DNA from: Anaerofilum sp. An201
GTDB lineage: Bacteria > Bacillota > Clostridia > Oscillospirales > Ruminococcaceae
Direction of reading: 5' to 3'
NCBI RefSeq assembly: GCF_002160015.1
Contig: NZ_NFJT01000001.1
Coordinates: 186,001-250,000 of the forward strand
DNA length: 64,000 bases
Shown here: in pieces, positions 24,704 to 33,563 of the stretch
Layout: each line of letters begins with the position of its first letter
Numbering within the stretch: position 1 is the first letter of the stretch
Notes under the pieces: model-generated
The model's database searches: none
Told to the model about the DNA's origin: nothing
What the model saw: only the letters and a program-made list of their open reading frames with translations
Position numbers and translations under genes: made by a program

Positions 24704-25351
24704 TCATGCGTCTTCGGTCTCCTCCAGATACCCGAACGGAACGATGCGCACCGCTTCGGCCAGCCCGTCCCGCATCCACATGGCGGCGCTGGTCTGCAGC
24801 TGATACCCGCACCCGGGATCGGCCATCCAGTCCTCGGGGCGGCGGCGGGGCAGCGCTTTCTGGGCCAGCATGCTCATGATGACCCCTCCGTGGGTCACGC
24901 AGGCGGCGGTGTCCCAGCCGGACTTCATCATGTACTCGAACATCCCCAGCAGCACCTTGCCGCAGCGGGCGTGGAAATCGGCCGCAGCTTCGCCGCCCAC
25001 CGGCTGATAGTGCGCCTGCGGGTCCATCCACTGCTTGAAATGCTCGTCCTGTGCCAGCTCGGCGAGGGGACGGTTCTCAAACTCTCCAAAATGGTTTTCG
25101 CGCAGGTCCTGCAGCTCCACCATCTTCGCGCCGGGAAAGAGGATGCGCGCGGTTTCGGACGCCCGGCACAGCGGCGAGGTGAACACCAGCCCGGCTTCGG
25201 GATAGCGGAACTGCCGCGCCAGCGCGGCCAGGTCCTGCCGGCCCTCGTCGCACAGCGGCAGGTCGGTGCCGCCGCCGGCATACAGCCCCTCGAGGTTGGC
25301 GCGTGTGATGCCGTGGCGGATGAGGTACAAGGTGTAATTTTTCAAAGGCAA
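24704..25351 (-). CDS. Histidine phosphatase family protein (phosphoglycerate-mutase-like)
   Basis: A 215-residue histidine phosphatase. The RHG motif (LIRHGITRAN) supplies the phospho-accepting His, with SPLCRASETARIL, a catalytic Glu region (LRENHFGEFE) and CVTHGGVIM carrying the second His. Members include alpha-ribazole phosphatase and broad sugar phosphatases; no cobalamin genes are adjacent, so the substrate stays open. The start is TTG 25351 or TTG 25345, both behind AAGGAG. Confidence 0.88.
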   Translation of the reverse strand: MPLKNYTLYLIRHGITRANLEGLYAGGGTDLPLCDEGRQDLAALARQFRYPEAGLVFTSPLCRASETARILFPGAKMVELQDLRENHFGEFENRPLAELAQDEHFKQWMDPQAHYQPVGGEAAADFHARCGKVLLGMFEYMMKSGWDTAACVTHGGVIMSMLAQKALPRRRPEDWMADPGCGYQLQTSAAMWMRDGLAEAVRIVPFGYLEETEDA

Positions 25352-25517
25352 ACAGCTCCTTTCAGGCAGGCTACCTGCCCAATTTTACCCGAAAAAATCA
25401 AAAAAGTAAACACTGTATTTTGTACAGCTCACCGGACGGCAAAGCCCACATCTTGTGCCGCCGTGGAAAATATGCCAAATTGCCCAAAAAAATCTCCGAT
25501 TCTTGTCGATTTGGGTA

Positions 25518-25546
25518 TTTACAAAGTGTTTTTTGTGGGTTATAAT
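25518..25546 (+). promoter_or_regulatory. Strong sigma-A promoter of the XRE regulator
   Basis: TTTACA (25518-25523), 17-bp spacer, TATAAT (25541-25546). Confidence 0.75.
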
Positions 25547-25562
25547 TTACGACACGTAATCA

Positions 25563-25578
25563 ACGGCCCGAGGGCCGT
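25563..25578. promoter_or_regulatory. Perfect palindrome in the XRE gene leader
   Basis: ACGGCCC-GA-GGGCCGT lies 17 bp downstream of the -10 box and 32 bp before the start codon. It is a likely operator for autoregulation by the adjacent XRE protein. Confidence 0.5.
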
Positions 25579-25609
25579 ATCCATACGAACAGGAAAGGAA
25601 CGTTGGCGT

Positions 25610-26308
25610 ATGACTTCGGAGTTCAGCCGTATCATCACCCTGCTGCGCAAAGAACGCGGGATCACGCAAAAGCAGGCTGCCGCCGACCTGGGGGTGTCCC
25701 AGGCGCTGCTGTCGCATTATGAAAAGGGGATCCGGGAGTGCGGGCTGGAATTTGTGGTGAAGGTGGCCGACTACTACAACGTTTCCTGTGACTATCTGCT
25801 GGGCCGCAGCGCCGACCGCAACGGCCTCACGCTGAACATGGAGGACCTCCCCGAGACCGACAATCGCGCCGACACCCGCATCCGGGGCGGCGTGCTGGCG
25901 GTGGTGCCGGTGATGAAAAAGCGGCTGATCATGGGCGCGCTGAACATCCTGTACGACAAGCTGGCGGCCAGCCAGAACAAGAGCCTGGTGGGCGAGGTGA
26001 GCGATTACCTGATGCTGGCGGTGTACAAGATGTTCCGCCTGCTGTACGCCTCCAACTCCAAAAACGCCGAGGACCTGTTCAAGGTGTCGCCCGCCACCAG
26101 CGCCGGCTATTCCACCGCCGCGATGCTGCGGGCCGAGGCGAATGTGCAGGGGATGCTGGCCGGGGAGAACACCGAGGCCGGGCAGGGCGTGAAGGACGCC
26201 GGCCCCTTCGCGATGACCACCGCCACCATCACGCAGGAGTATCCGCTGTACGCCACCAGCCTGCTGAATCTCATCAAAACCTGCGAAAGCCGCATCGAGG
26301 CTTCCTGA
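25610..26308 (+). CDS. XRE-family regulator with helical C-terminal domain
   Basis: A 232-residue protein. Residues 4-65 form a Cro/C1 helix-turn-helix (ITLLRKERGITQKQAAADLG, then SQALLSHYEKGIRECGLEFV and CDYLLGRS). The remaining 165 residues are helical with no motif I recognise and could be an oligomerisation or signal-binding domain. ATG 25610 follows GGAAAGGAA. It has its own promoter, a palindromic leader element and a terminator, so it is a single-gene unit. Confidence 0.85.
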   Translation: MTSEFSRIITLLRKERGITQKQAAADLGVSQALLSHYEKGIRECGLEFVVKVADYYNVSCDYLLGRSADRNGLTLNMEDLPETDNRADTRIRGGVLAVVPVMKKRLIMGALNILYDKLAASQNKSLVGEVSDYLMLAVYKMFRLLYASNSKNAEDLFKVSPATSAGYSTAAMLRAEANVQGMLAGENTEAGQGVKDAGPFAMTTATITQEYPLYATSLLNLIKTCESRIEAS

Positions 26309-26314
26309 ATCACT

Positions 26315-26352
26315 CCGCCGCGCCCCGCACCGGGATGCGGCGGTTTTGTTTT
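26315..26352 (+). terminator. Terminator of the XRE regulator gene
   Basis: CCGCCGC (26315-26321) pairs with GCGGCGG (26337-26343), followed by TTTTGTTTT. Confidence 0.75.
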
Positions 26353-26367
26353 GCGGATCAACAGAAG

Positions 26368-26411
26368 AAAAAAACGGCCCTGTCCGCACGGTTTGTGTGC
26401 GAACAGGGCCG
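26368..26411 (-). terminator. Terminator of the AbrB-like gene
   Basis: On the minus strand a 15-bp stem (26411-26397 with 26389-26375, one mismatch) is followed by seven T residues. Confidence 0.85.
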
Positions 26412-26427
26412 CTGTTGGTTTTGAGGA

Positions 26428-26679
26428 TCACAGCGCGCCGATGGCTTTGCGGCAGGCCGCACAGATGTTGCGGCCCTTGTAAGGAAGAACGTCCCTCGCT
26501 TCTCCGCAGAACACGCAGGCGGGCTGGTATTTGCGCAGTACGATACTGTCGTTCTCCACATAGATCTCCAACGAAGAGTCCTTGTCGATCTCCAGCACAC
26601 GGCGCAGCTCGATGGGCAGCACCACGCGGCCCAGATCGTCGATCCTGCGCACGATTCCAGTTGATTTCATCGGTTCCAT
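26428..26679 (-). CDS. AbrB/SpoVT-like regulator with C-terminal Cys pairs
   Basis: An 83-residue protein. The first 50 residues are an AbrB-type swapped-hairpin DNA-binding domain (STGIVRRIDDLGRVVLPIEL, then RRVLEI). The C-terminal 33 residues carry CVFC and CAAC pairs that would bind zinc. AbrB-like proteins are transition-state and sporulation regulators in Firmicutes, which fits the presence of spoIIE nearby. A consensus promoter precedes it. ATG 26679 and the internal ATG at 26670 are both possible starts. Confidence 0.88.
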   Translation of the reverse strand: MEPMKSTGIVRRIDDLGRVVLPIELRRVLEIDKDSSLEIYVENDSIVLRKYQPACVFCGEARDVLPYKGRNICAACRKAIGAL

Positions 26680-26723
26680 TGCCTCCCTGTACGATCGCTC
26701 TCCCAGTGGGATTGGTCAAGTAC

Positions 26724-26752
26724 AGTATACAGGAACTGTCAGCAAATGTCAA
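26724..26752 (-). promoter_or_regulatory. Consensus sigma-A promoter of the AbrB-like gene
   Basis: TTGACA (26752-26747), 17-bp spacer, TATACT (26729-26724) on the minus strand; ACAGT/ACTGT half-sites flank the -10 box. Confidence 0.85.
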
Positions 26753-26826
26753 TAACTGGAAAAAATTCCATAAAGCTGGCTATCCGGTGGAACATTGCGC
26801 AAAACCACACGAAACAAAGCGCTTTT

Positions 26827-27822
26827 TTACAGCTGCAAAAAGCCCACTTTCCTGTATACCTTGCTCACCACGCGGTCCGCGATGCGGCGGGCGCGCTCGG
26901 CGCCGTCCTTCAGCACCTCGTCCAGATACGCCTTGTCGGCCAGGATGCGGCGGTACTCGTCCTGGATGGGGGCGAAGGTCTCCACCACGCTCTCTGCCAC
27001 CGCGCTCTTCAGGTCGCCGTAGCCGCGGCCGTCGAATTCGGCCTCGATGGCGGCCATGTCCTTGCCGGTGAACACGCTGTAGATGCTCATCAGGTTGGTC
27101 ACGCCGGGCTTTTCGGGGCTGGCGTAGACGCGGCCCTCGCTGTCGGTGACGGCGCGCTTGAACTTGCGGCGGATGGTGTCGGGGTCGTCCAGCATCAGGA
27201 TGAAGCTGTTGGCGTTGGTGTCCGACTTGCTCATCTTCTTGTCCGGCTCCTGCAGGCTCATGATGCGGGCGCCGGTCTGGGGGATGTAGGGGTCGGGCAC
27301 GGTGAGGGTGTCGCCGTAGACGCCGTTGAACCGCCCGGCAACGTTGCGGGCCAGCTCCAGGTGCTGCTTCTGGTCGGCGCCCACCGGCACCAGGTCGGCG
27401 TTGTAGACCAGGATGTCGGCGGCCATCAGCACCGGGTAGGTGAACAGGCCGGCGTTCACATTGTCGGCGTGCCGGGCGCTCTTGTCCTTGAACTGGGTCA
27501 TGCGGCTCAGCTCGCCGAATTGGGTGCTGCAGGCCAGCACCCAGTTCAGCTCGGCGTGGGCGGGCACATGGCTCTGGACGAACAGGATGCTGGTCTTGGG
27601 GTCGATGCCGCAGGCCAGCAGCAGCGCGGCGGCCTCGCGGGTCTGGCGGCGCAGGTCGGCCGGGGTCTGGCGCACGGTGATGGCGTGCATGTTGGCCACC
27701 ATATAGATGCATTCATATTCCTGCTGCAAAAGCCCCCAGTTGCGCACCGCGCCGATGTAGTTGCCCAGCGTGAAGGTGCCGGTGGGCTGAATGCCGCTCA
27801 AGATGCGTTTTTTTGTTTCCAT
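26827..27822 (-). CDS. trpS: Tryptophanyl-tRNA synthetase
   Basis: A 331-residue class I synthetase that charges tRNA-Trp in the cytoplasm. The HIGH-equivalent is in SGIQPTGTFTLGNYIGA (TLGN), tryptophan and ATP pocket motifs follow (VPVGADQKQHLELAR), and the KMSKS loop is present (DKKMSKSD). ATG 27822 is chosen because AAAGGGAA precedes it and the N-terminus matches the family. The leader is only about 53 nt and contains a terminator-like hairpin. Confidence 0.96.
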   Translation of the reverse strand: METKKRILSGIQPTGTFTLGNYIGAVRNWGLLQQEYECIYMVANMHAITVRQTPADLRRQTREAAALLLACGIDPKTSILFVQSHVPAHAELNWVLACSTQFGELSRMTQFKDKSARHADNVNAGLFTYPVLMAADILVYNADLVPVGADQKQHLELARNVAGRFNGVYGDTLTVPDPYIPQTGARIMSLQEPDKKMSKSDTNANSFILMLDDPDTIRRKFKRAVTDSEGRVYASPEKPGVTNLMSIYSVFTGKDMAAIEAEFDGRGYGDLKSAVAESVVETFAPIQDEYRRILADKAYLDEVLKDGAERARRIADRVVSKVYRKVGFLQL

Positions 27823-27840
27823 AAGACATTCCCTTTCTGC

Positions 27841-27910
27841 AAAAAGCCCGCCCGGCAAACCAGGCAGGCGGTGTTGCCTTTATCATAGCATATACCGCGC
27901 CCCGGCGCAA
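27841..27910 (-). promoter_or_regulatory. trpS promoter with terminator-like hairpin in the leader
   Basis: TTGCGC (27910-27905) and TATGAT (27887-27882) with 17-bp spacing start a transcript near 27875. Immediately downstream GCCTGCCTGG pairs with CCGGGCGGGC across a TTTG loop and is followed by TTTTT (27845-27841), 18 bp before the start codon. This is the structure of an intrinsic terminator placed inside the leader. It is too short for a T-box. Confidence 0.6.
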
Positions 27911-28019
27911 TCGCGCCGCGCAAAAAAACGAAGGGCAGCGAAGGAACGCGAACAGCAGGAACCGGCACAATCCGCCGCCCCGCCGGATTAAGATGGAGCC
28001 GGAAAGGATGTGAAACATC

Positions 28020-30287
28020 ATGTTGACAAAGACAAGGCCCGCGCAGGGCCGCACGAAGCCGCGCGGGCCGTCCCCCGCGCGGGACGCCGCGATGTGGGGC
28101 GGAGCGGGATTTCTGGGTGCGCTGGCGCCGGTGCTGGGCGGGATGCACCCGTTTGGTCTGGCGCTGGCGATGGGGCTCGACTTCCCCTGCGGCCTCTATG
28201 CGGCGGCCGGCGCGGCGGTGGGATATGCGCTGGTGCTGCCCGGGGAGGTGTGCGCGCGGTATCTGGGTGCGCTGGGGGCACTGGCGGCGGCGCGCCTGGC
28301 GGGGACCGTCCGCACCCGCGCGCCGGGGCTGTGGCTGAGCCTTGTGTCGGGGGGCGGCGTGCTGCTGCTGGTGCAGGCCATCCTCACGGCGGCGGGCATC
28401 GGCGGGCTGGACCAGCTCCTGCTCACCGCCAGCGAGGTGGCGCTGTGCTGCGGTCTGGCGGCCGCCGTGTGCACGGTGTGGAGCCGCCCGGCCGGAACGC
28501 CCGCCCGCCAGCTGGGGCTGCTGGTGGTCTTTGCGGCGGTGTCGGCGGCGCTGTCGCCGGTGCGGCTCGGCCCGGTGCGGGCGGCGTGGATCGTCCCGGC
28601 GGTCTGGCTGCTGGCCGATGGATGGCGGGCGCGCCGGGGACAGATGCTGCCGGCGGCGGTGGCAGCGGCGGCGGGCCTTGCGCTGGCCGGAAGCGGACAG
28701 GCCTTTGCGGGCGTCTGCATCGCGGCGGGAGCGCTTGCCGCCAGCTGGCTGCCGGGGGAGAAGGCCGGGATGGCGGCGGTGTATTTCGCGGCCGGATGTT
28801 TGGGCGCCGCGGCCGCCCCCGACATCACCACGGCGGTGGAGATGATCGTGTCGTTCGGGTGTGCGGCGGCGGCCTTTCTCTGCATCCCGTCCCGGCTGCT
28901 CTCCCGCCCGCAGCTGCCGCCCCGGATGAACCCGGCCGAGCTGCAGGCGGCGGTGCGGCTGAACCAGCTGGCCGGCGCGCTGGAGGCGGTGGGCCAGACG
29001 GTGCAGCAGGTGGTGGAGCGCCTTCCCCGCCGGGAGGAGGGCTACGAATGGGTGGTGCAGCGCGTGGTGGGGCAGGTGTGCGCCGGGTGCTCCCGCTACA
29101 GCATCTGCTGGGGCGAGAAAAAGGAGGACACCCTGGCCCAGCTGGACGCCCTGCGCCCGCTGCTGGAGAACAGCGGGGTGGTGCAGGTGCACCAGATCCC
29201 GCCCGGTCTGAGCCAGTGCGCCCGCCCGGGCGCGCTGTGTGAGAGCCTGGGGCGGGGCTATGCCCTCCTGCAGGGCAGGCGGGAAGCCGCCGCCCGCAGC
29301 CGCGCCATGCGCGCCGCGCTCACCGAACAGTTCGGCGCGGTGGCGTCGGCGCTGGCCGCCATCGGCCAGCAGCTGGGCGCGGGGGAGAGCGCCGACGAGG
29401 AATCGGCCGCCCGGCTGTCCCAGATGCTGTGGTCGCTGGGGCTGGAGCCGTCCCGGGTGTCGGTGCTGGCCGACCGTGTGGGGCGGGTGCGCGCGAACGT
29501 GCTCGTCAAGCGGATGCCCATCGGGGACGCCGAGGCCACCCAGCTGGCCATCGAGGCGGGGCGCTGCTGCAAAACCAGCTTCGAGCTGCCGCGGGTCACC
29601 ACCAGCGGCGCCTTCACCCAGCTGGAGTTTGGGGAGAAAGCGGTGTTCAGCCCCTCCTGCTCCGAATTTTCGCTGCCGGCAAAACCGGGCGAGCTGTGCG
29701 GCGACCACGCCGAGCACTTCTGCGACGCCCGCGGCAACTTCCATCTCATCCTGTGCGACGGCATGGGCACCGGCAAGGCGGCGGCGCTGGACGGCGCGAT
29801 GGCGGCCAGCCTGACCTCCCGTCTGGTGCAGGCGGGGTTCGGGGGCGAACAGGCCGCCCGGCTGGTGAACGTGGCGCTGGAACTGAAGAGCGACGAGGAC
29901 TCGGCGGCGGCGCTGGACGTGGCCAGCGTCGATCTCTACACCGGGCAGCTGCAGCTGTTCAAGGCGGGCGCGGCCACCAGCTTCCTGCTGCGGGCGGGCA
30001 AGGTGCGCTGCCTGACCGGCGGCAGCCTGCCGGTGGGCATTCTGGAAGGCGTGGTGGGAGGCGTCCACCGCATCACGCTGTATGAGGACGACCTGCTGGT
30101 GCTGTGCAGCGACGGCGCGCTGGCCGCCGGCGAGGACTGGATGGCGGCCCAGCTGGAGGCGTTCGGGGGGATGGCGCCCGGCCCGCTGGCCGAAAAGCTG
30201 GCGCGTGCGGCGGCCGACTGCACCGCCGGACGCCGCCCCGACGACATCACGGTGCAGGTGATGCGGATGGAAAAAAGCATGGTGTGA
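28020..30287 (+). CDS. spoIIE: Stage II sporulation protein E-type phosphatase
   Basis: A 755-residue protein. The N-terminal third has about ten hydrophobic segments (30-310), a middle region with VCAGCSRYSICWGEKKEDT (Cys-rich) and a C-terminal PP2C-type phosphatase (about 540-755; LCDGMGTGKAA, SDGALAAGEDW, RPDDITVQV). SpoIIE dephosphorylates SpoIIAA at the asymmetric septum and releases sigma-F in the forespore. Length and order are those of the family. ATG 28020 follows AAAGGATG. Its presence supports sporulation ability in this lineage, though SpoIIE alone is not proof. Confidence 0.92.
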   Translation: MLTKTRPAQGRTKPRGPSPARDAAMWGGAGFLGALAPVLGGMHPFGLALAMGLDFPCGLYAAAGAAVGYALVLPGEVCARYLGALGALAAARLAGTVRTRAPGLWLSLVSGGGVLLLVQAILTAAGIGGLDQLLLTASEVALCCGLAAAVCTVWSRPAGTPARQLGLLVVFAAVSAALSPVRLGPVRAAWIVPAVWLLADGWRARRGQMLPAAVAAAAGLALAGSGQAFAGVCIAAGALAASWLPGEKAGMAAVYFAAGCLGAAAAPDITTAVEMIVSFGCAAAAFLCIPSRLLSRPQLPPRMNPAELQAAVRLNQLAGALEAVGQTVQQVVERLPRREEGYEWVVQRVVGQVCAGCSRYSICWGEKKEDTLAQLDALRPLLENSGVVQVHQIPPGLSQCARPGALCESLGRGYALLQGRREAAARSRAMRAALTEQFGAVASALAAIGQQLGAGESADEESAARLSQMLWSLGLEPSRVSVLADRVGRVRANVLVKRMPIGDAEATQLAIEAGRCCKTSFELPRVTTSGAFTQLEFGEKAVFSPSCSEFSLPAKPGELCGDHAEHFCDARGNFHLILCDGMGTGKAAALDGAMAASLTSRLVQAGFGGEQAARLVNVALELKSDEDSAAALDVASVDLYTGQLQLFKAGAATSFLLRAGKVRCLTGGSLPVGILEGVVGGVHRITLYEDDLLVLCSDGALAAGEDWMAAQLEAFGGMAPGPLAEKLARAAADCTAGRRPDDITVQVMRMEKSMV

Positions 30288-30447
30288 GGATCTTTTCACA
30301 CAATCGGCCGCCCCGCCGCGGCCCGCACACAGAATTTGCGCAGGATTTCCACAACCTTTTCACCGGTTGCACCGCCCTTGTTCACAGTTTGGCAATAGAA
30401 TTGCAGCGGAAAATCCAAAAACCAACGGAACAGGGGAGAAAGCAGTT

Positions 30448-31476
30448 ATGAAACAACACCTGCAAAATTTGTGGAAACACCGCTGGCTGTGCCGTGTGCT
30501 GGCGCTGGCGGTGGTGCTGGCCGTGCTGGGCGGGGCGGCCTTTTTCTGGCTGCGCCGCCGCGCCGCCGTCCCCGTGGACATGCTGCAAAGCGGCCTGGTG
30601 CGCACCACCCGCCTGCAAAAAACCAGCCTGGACGACGCGGTGACGGTCACCGGCACGGTGCAGAGCGGCATCACCTCCACCGTCACCACCGACCAGAAAT
30701 ACGCCGTGAAGGAGATCCTGGTGCAGGTGGGCGATACGGTGCAGGAGGGCGACGTGATCTGCACGCTGGATACCAGCGAGCTGGAGGAGAGCATCGAAAA
30801 GGCGCGGGAAAACCAGACCGAGCAGGCGCAGAGCGCCGCCAGCCAGGTGTCCAGCGCCTCCGATTCGCTGAACACCGCCACCGCCGACGCCGCCGCGCAG
30901 GAGAGCGTGCTGGCACAGGCACAGGCCGATCTGGCCGCACTGGAAAGTGGCTGGCAGGCGGCACAGAGCGCGGTGGCTCCCTATGAAGAGGTGTACAACC
31001 AGGCCCAGGCAGACTGCGAGGCAAAGGGCGCGGCGCTCACCGCGCTGCAGGCCCAGGGCACCGACGCCGCCGCCATCCAGACCGCGCGGCAGGAATACGA
31101 CGCCGCCCGCGAACAGGCCGAAAGCGCCAGGCAGCGGCTGGAAACCGCCCGCCAGCAGTGCAGCTACGACAGCCTGCAGCAGCAGTATCAGGCCGCGCAG
31201 CAGGCGGTGGAGCAGGCGCGCCAGCAGCTGGACCAGCTGGAGGAGAAGGTGACCCAGGCCTCCCAGCAGCTGGAAACCAGCCAGGACAGCGCCAGCGTGC
31301 TGGAGGAGACCACCGACACCACCCAGCAGGCCCAGCAGATGCCCGGGATGATGGGTGGCATGATGGGCGGAGAAGGCGGCGCGACCCCGCCGGACATGGG
31401 AAGTGAAGCCGGCGGCGCACGTCCCGGCGGGATGGAAGGCGGCCGCGGCGACATGGGGGGAGGCATGAACGGATGA
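30448..31476 (+). CDS. HlyD/MacA-like adaptor lacking the distal half
   Basis: A 342-residue membrane fusion protein. One membrane helix (about 16-34), the first half-lipoyl block (VKEILVQVGDTVQEGDVICTLD), then about 170 residues of heptad-rich coiled coil (110-285). The usual second half-lipoyl and beta-barrel domains are missing. Instead the end is a Met/Gly-rich tail with MPGMMGGMMGG and GGGMNG. Its stop overlaps the ATG of the ABC ATPase (ATGA), so the short form is not a recent frameshift. It should link the ABC transporter to the cell exterior. ATG 30448 follows GGGGAGAAA. Confidence 0.78.
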   Translation: MKQHLQNLWKHRWLCRVLALAVVLAVLGGAAFFWLRRRAAVPVDMLQSGLVRTTRLQKTSLDDAVTVTGTVQSGITSTVTTDQKYAVKEILVQVGDTVQEGDVICTLDTSELEESIEKARENQTEQAQSAASQVSSASDSLNTATADAAAQESVLAQAQADLAALESGWQAAQSAVAPYEEVYNQAQADCEAKGAALTALQAQGTDAAAIQTARQEYDAAREQAESARQRLETARQQCSYDSLQQQYQAAQQAVEQARQQLDQLEEKVTQASQQLETSQDSASVLEETTDTTQQAQQMPGMMGGMMGGEGGATPPDMGSEAGGARPGGMEGGRGDMGGGMNG

Positions 31477-32180
31477 GCACTCCCATCATCGAGATGCACG
31501 GCATCGTGAAAACCTACTTTGAAGGCCGTCCCAACGAGCTGGAGATCCTGCACGGCATCGACCTGGTGGTGCAGCCGGGCGAGTTCGTCTCCATCGTGGG
31601 CGAGAGCGGCAGCGGCAAATCCACCCTGATGAACCTCATCGGCGCGCTGGACCGCCCCACCCGCGGCAGCTACCGGCTGGACGGGGTGGATGTGTCGGGC
31701 GCGTCCAGCCGCCAGCTGTCCGACATCCGCAACCGCAAGATCGGCTTTGTGTTCCAGAACTTCAACCTGATCGGCCGCTCCAATGCCCAGAAAAACGTCG
31801 AGCTGCCGCTGTTGTACGCGGGCGTCCCCCCGCGGGAGCGGGCAAAGCGCGCCAAAAGCTTGCTGGAACTGGTGGGCATGCAGGACCGCGCCCGCCACCG
31901 CCCGGCCGAGCTGTCGGGCGGGCAGAAGCAGCGGGTGGCCATCGCCCGGGCGCTTGCCTGCGACGCGCCGCTGCTGCTGGCCGACGAACCCACCGGCGCG
32001 CTGGACACCGCCACCAGCCGCAGTGTGATGGACCTGTTCCACACGCTGCACCGCGAGCAGGGCAAGACCATCCTGCTCATCACCCACAATCCCCAGCTGG
32101 CCGCCGAGACCGACCGGGTCATTACCCTGATCGACGGCCGCATCACGCGGGAGGAGAAAGGGGGCGGACGGGTTGATTGA
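31473..32180 (+). CDS. MacB/LolD-type ABC transporter ATPase
   Basis: A 235-residue ABC ATPase. Walker A GESGSGKST, Q-loop FVFQNFNLI, signature LSGGQKQRVAIARAL, Walker B LLLADEPTGALD and the H-loop ITHNPQ are all intact. The sequence is of the MacB/LolD/FtsE group that drives export with FtsX-like permeases. It overlaps both neighbours (adaptor and permease), forming a three-gene tripartite export unit for an antibiotic, peptide or lipid that cannot be named from sequence. Confidence 0.94.
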   Translation: MSTPIIEMHGIVKTYFEGRPNELEILHGIDLVVQPGEFVSIVGESGSGKSTLMNLIGALDRPTRGSYRLDGVDVSGASSRQLSDIRNRKIGFVFQNFNLIGRSNAQKNVELPLLYAGVPPRERAKRAKSLLELVGMQDRARHRPAELSGGQKQRVAIARALACDAPLLLADEPTGALDTATSRSVMDLFHTLHREQGKTILLITHNPQLAAETDRVITLIDGRITREEKGGGRVD

Positions 32181-33420
32181 CAATATCTGCCTTGCGTTTG
32201 CAAGCCTGTTTGCCAACAAGCTGCGCGCGCTGCTGACCATGCTGGGAATCATCATCGGCATCGGATCAGTGATCGGCATCGTGACGGTGGGCGACTCGCT
32301 CACCGGTTCGCTCACCGACAGCATGAACAGCATCGGCGCCTCCAACATCACCGTCAGCCTCCAGCGCAAATCCAGCGGGGAGGACGGCGCGCTGATGTTC
32401 GGGCGCAGCACCCCCGGTTCCGACGACCTCATCACCCCCGCTATGATCGAGGACTACCGCACCCAGCTGGGCAGCCGGGTGGAGAGCATCGCGCTGTCCC
32501 GCCAGGTGGGCAGCGGCACCGTCTCCAGCGGGGAGGACAGCGCCAGCGTCACCGTCACCGGCGTCAACGCCGACTGCCAGGCGGTGGACAACGTGACCAT
32601 GACCAGCGGCCGCTTCATCCGCGACGAGGACGGCGAGCGGATGGTGGCGGTGGTGAGCGACGTGTTTGTGGAGAGTGTTTTTCCCACCGCGCGGGAGGTG
32701 CTGGGCCAGACCTTCGACGTGGAGGTGAACGGCCGGCTGCTGCGCCTGTACATCGCGGGTGTGTATGAATACCAGGACGACGGCACCGTCAGCGTGGACG
32801 GCAGCGACCCGGTCACCACCGTCTACATCCCCATCGAGGCGGCCCGCCGCGTGCTGGGCGAGAGCGAGGGCTACCAGAGCCTGACGGTGGTGGGCGCCTC
32901 CACCGAGGACAGCACCGCCCTGCTGGACGACACCGAGGCCTTCTTCGCCAGCTACTACACCCACAACGACTCCTACACCGTCGCGGCCGGCAGCCTGGAA
33001 ACCATGCTGTCCACGATGGCCGAGATGATGTCCACCGTCAAGCTGGCGGTGGCGGCCATCGCCTCCATCAGCCTGCTGGTGGGCGGCATCGGGGTGATGA
33101 ACATCATGCTGGTGTCCATCACCGAGCGTACCCGGGAGATCGGCGTGCGCAAGGCGCTGGGCGCGCGCAACAGCGCCATCCGCGTCCAGTTCATCACCGA
33201 GGCGGTGGTGATCTGCCTGGTGGGCGGCGCCGTCGGCATCGCGCTGGGCGTGGGGCTGGGCGCAGCGGGCGCGTCGATGCTGGGTTACCCCGCCCGGCCC
33301 AGCGTGGCCGCCATGCTGCTGGCGGCCGGCTTCTCGATGGTGATCGGCGTGTTTTTCGGCTATTATCCCGCCAACAAAGCGGCAAAGCTGGACCCCATCG
33401 AGGCGCTGCGGTACGAATGA
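32173..33420 (+). CDS. MacB-like FtsX-family permease
   Basis: A 415-residue permease. One N-terminal membrane helix ([19 protein letters not shown]), a large extracytoplasmic MacB-PCD domain (about 45-285) and three C-terminal helices with the FtsX signature [20 protein letters not shown] and a [17 protein letters not shown] end. TTG 32173 follows AAAGGGGG and overlaps the ATPase gene by 8 bp. This is the mechanotransmission-type permease that works with the neighbouring ATPase and adaptor. Confidence 0.93.
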   Translation: MIDNICLAFASLFANKLRALLTMLGIIIGIGSVIGIVTVGDSLTGSLTDSMNSIGASNITVSLQRKSSGEDGALMFGRSTPGSDDLITPAMIEDYRTQLGSRVESIALSRQVGSGTVSSGEDSASVTVTGVNADCQAVDNVTMTSGRFIRDEDGERMVAVVSDVFVESVFPTAREVLGQTFDVEVNGRLLRLYIAGVYEYQDDGTVSVDGSDPVTTVYIPIEAARRVLGESEGYQSLTVVGASTEDSTALLDDTEAFFASYYTHNDSYTVAAGSLETMLSTMAEMMSTVKLAVAAIASISLLVGGIGVMNIMLVSITERTREIGVRKALGARNSAIRVQFITEAVVICLVGGAVGIALGVGLGAAGASMLGYPARPSVAAMLLAAGFSMVIGVFFGYYPANKAAKLDPIEALRYE

Positions 33421-33474
33421 CGCAGGATCTGTACCTGCCGCGCGCACACCGGTGTTCCGCATACCGGCAAAGCA

Positions 33475-33503
33475 TTGACTTTCGCCCGTTCCTGTCTTAT
33501 TAT
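33475..33503 (+). promoter_or_regulatory. Sigma-A promoter of glyQS
   Basis: TTGACT (33475-33480), 17-bp spacer, TATTAT (33498-33503); about 60 bp before the start codon, so no T-box fits in the leader. Confidence 0.75.
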
Positions 33504-33563
33504 AAGAAAAGACTGCGCGCCCGTCCGAGCCGGCGCCCGAACAAACCGAAAAGGGGAACGGAA

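Noticed and set aside
27822-27990. T-box riboswitch upstream of trpS
   Set aside because: The leader from the likely promoter is only about 53 nt and has no specifier or AGGGTGGnACCGCG box.
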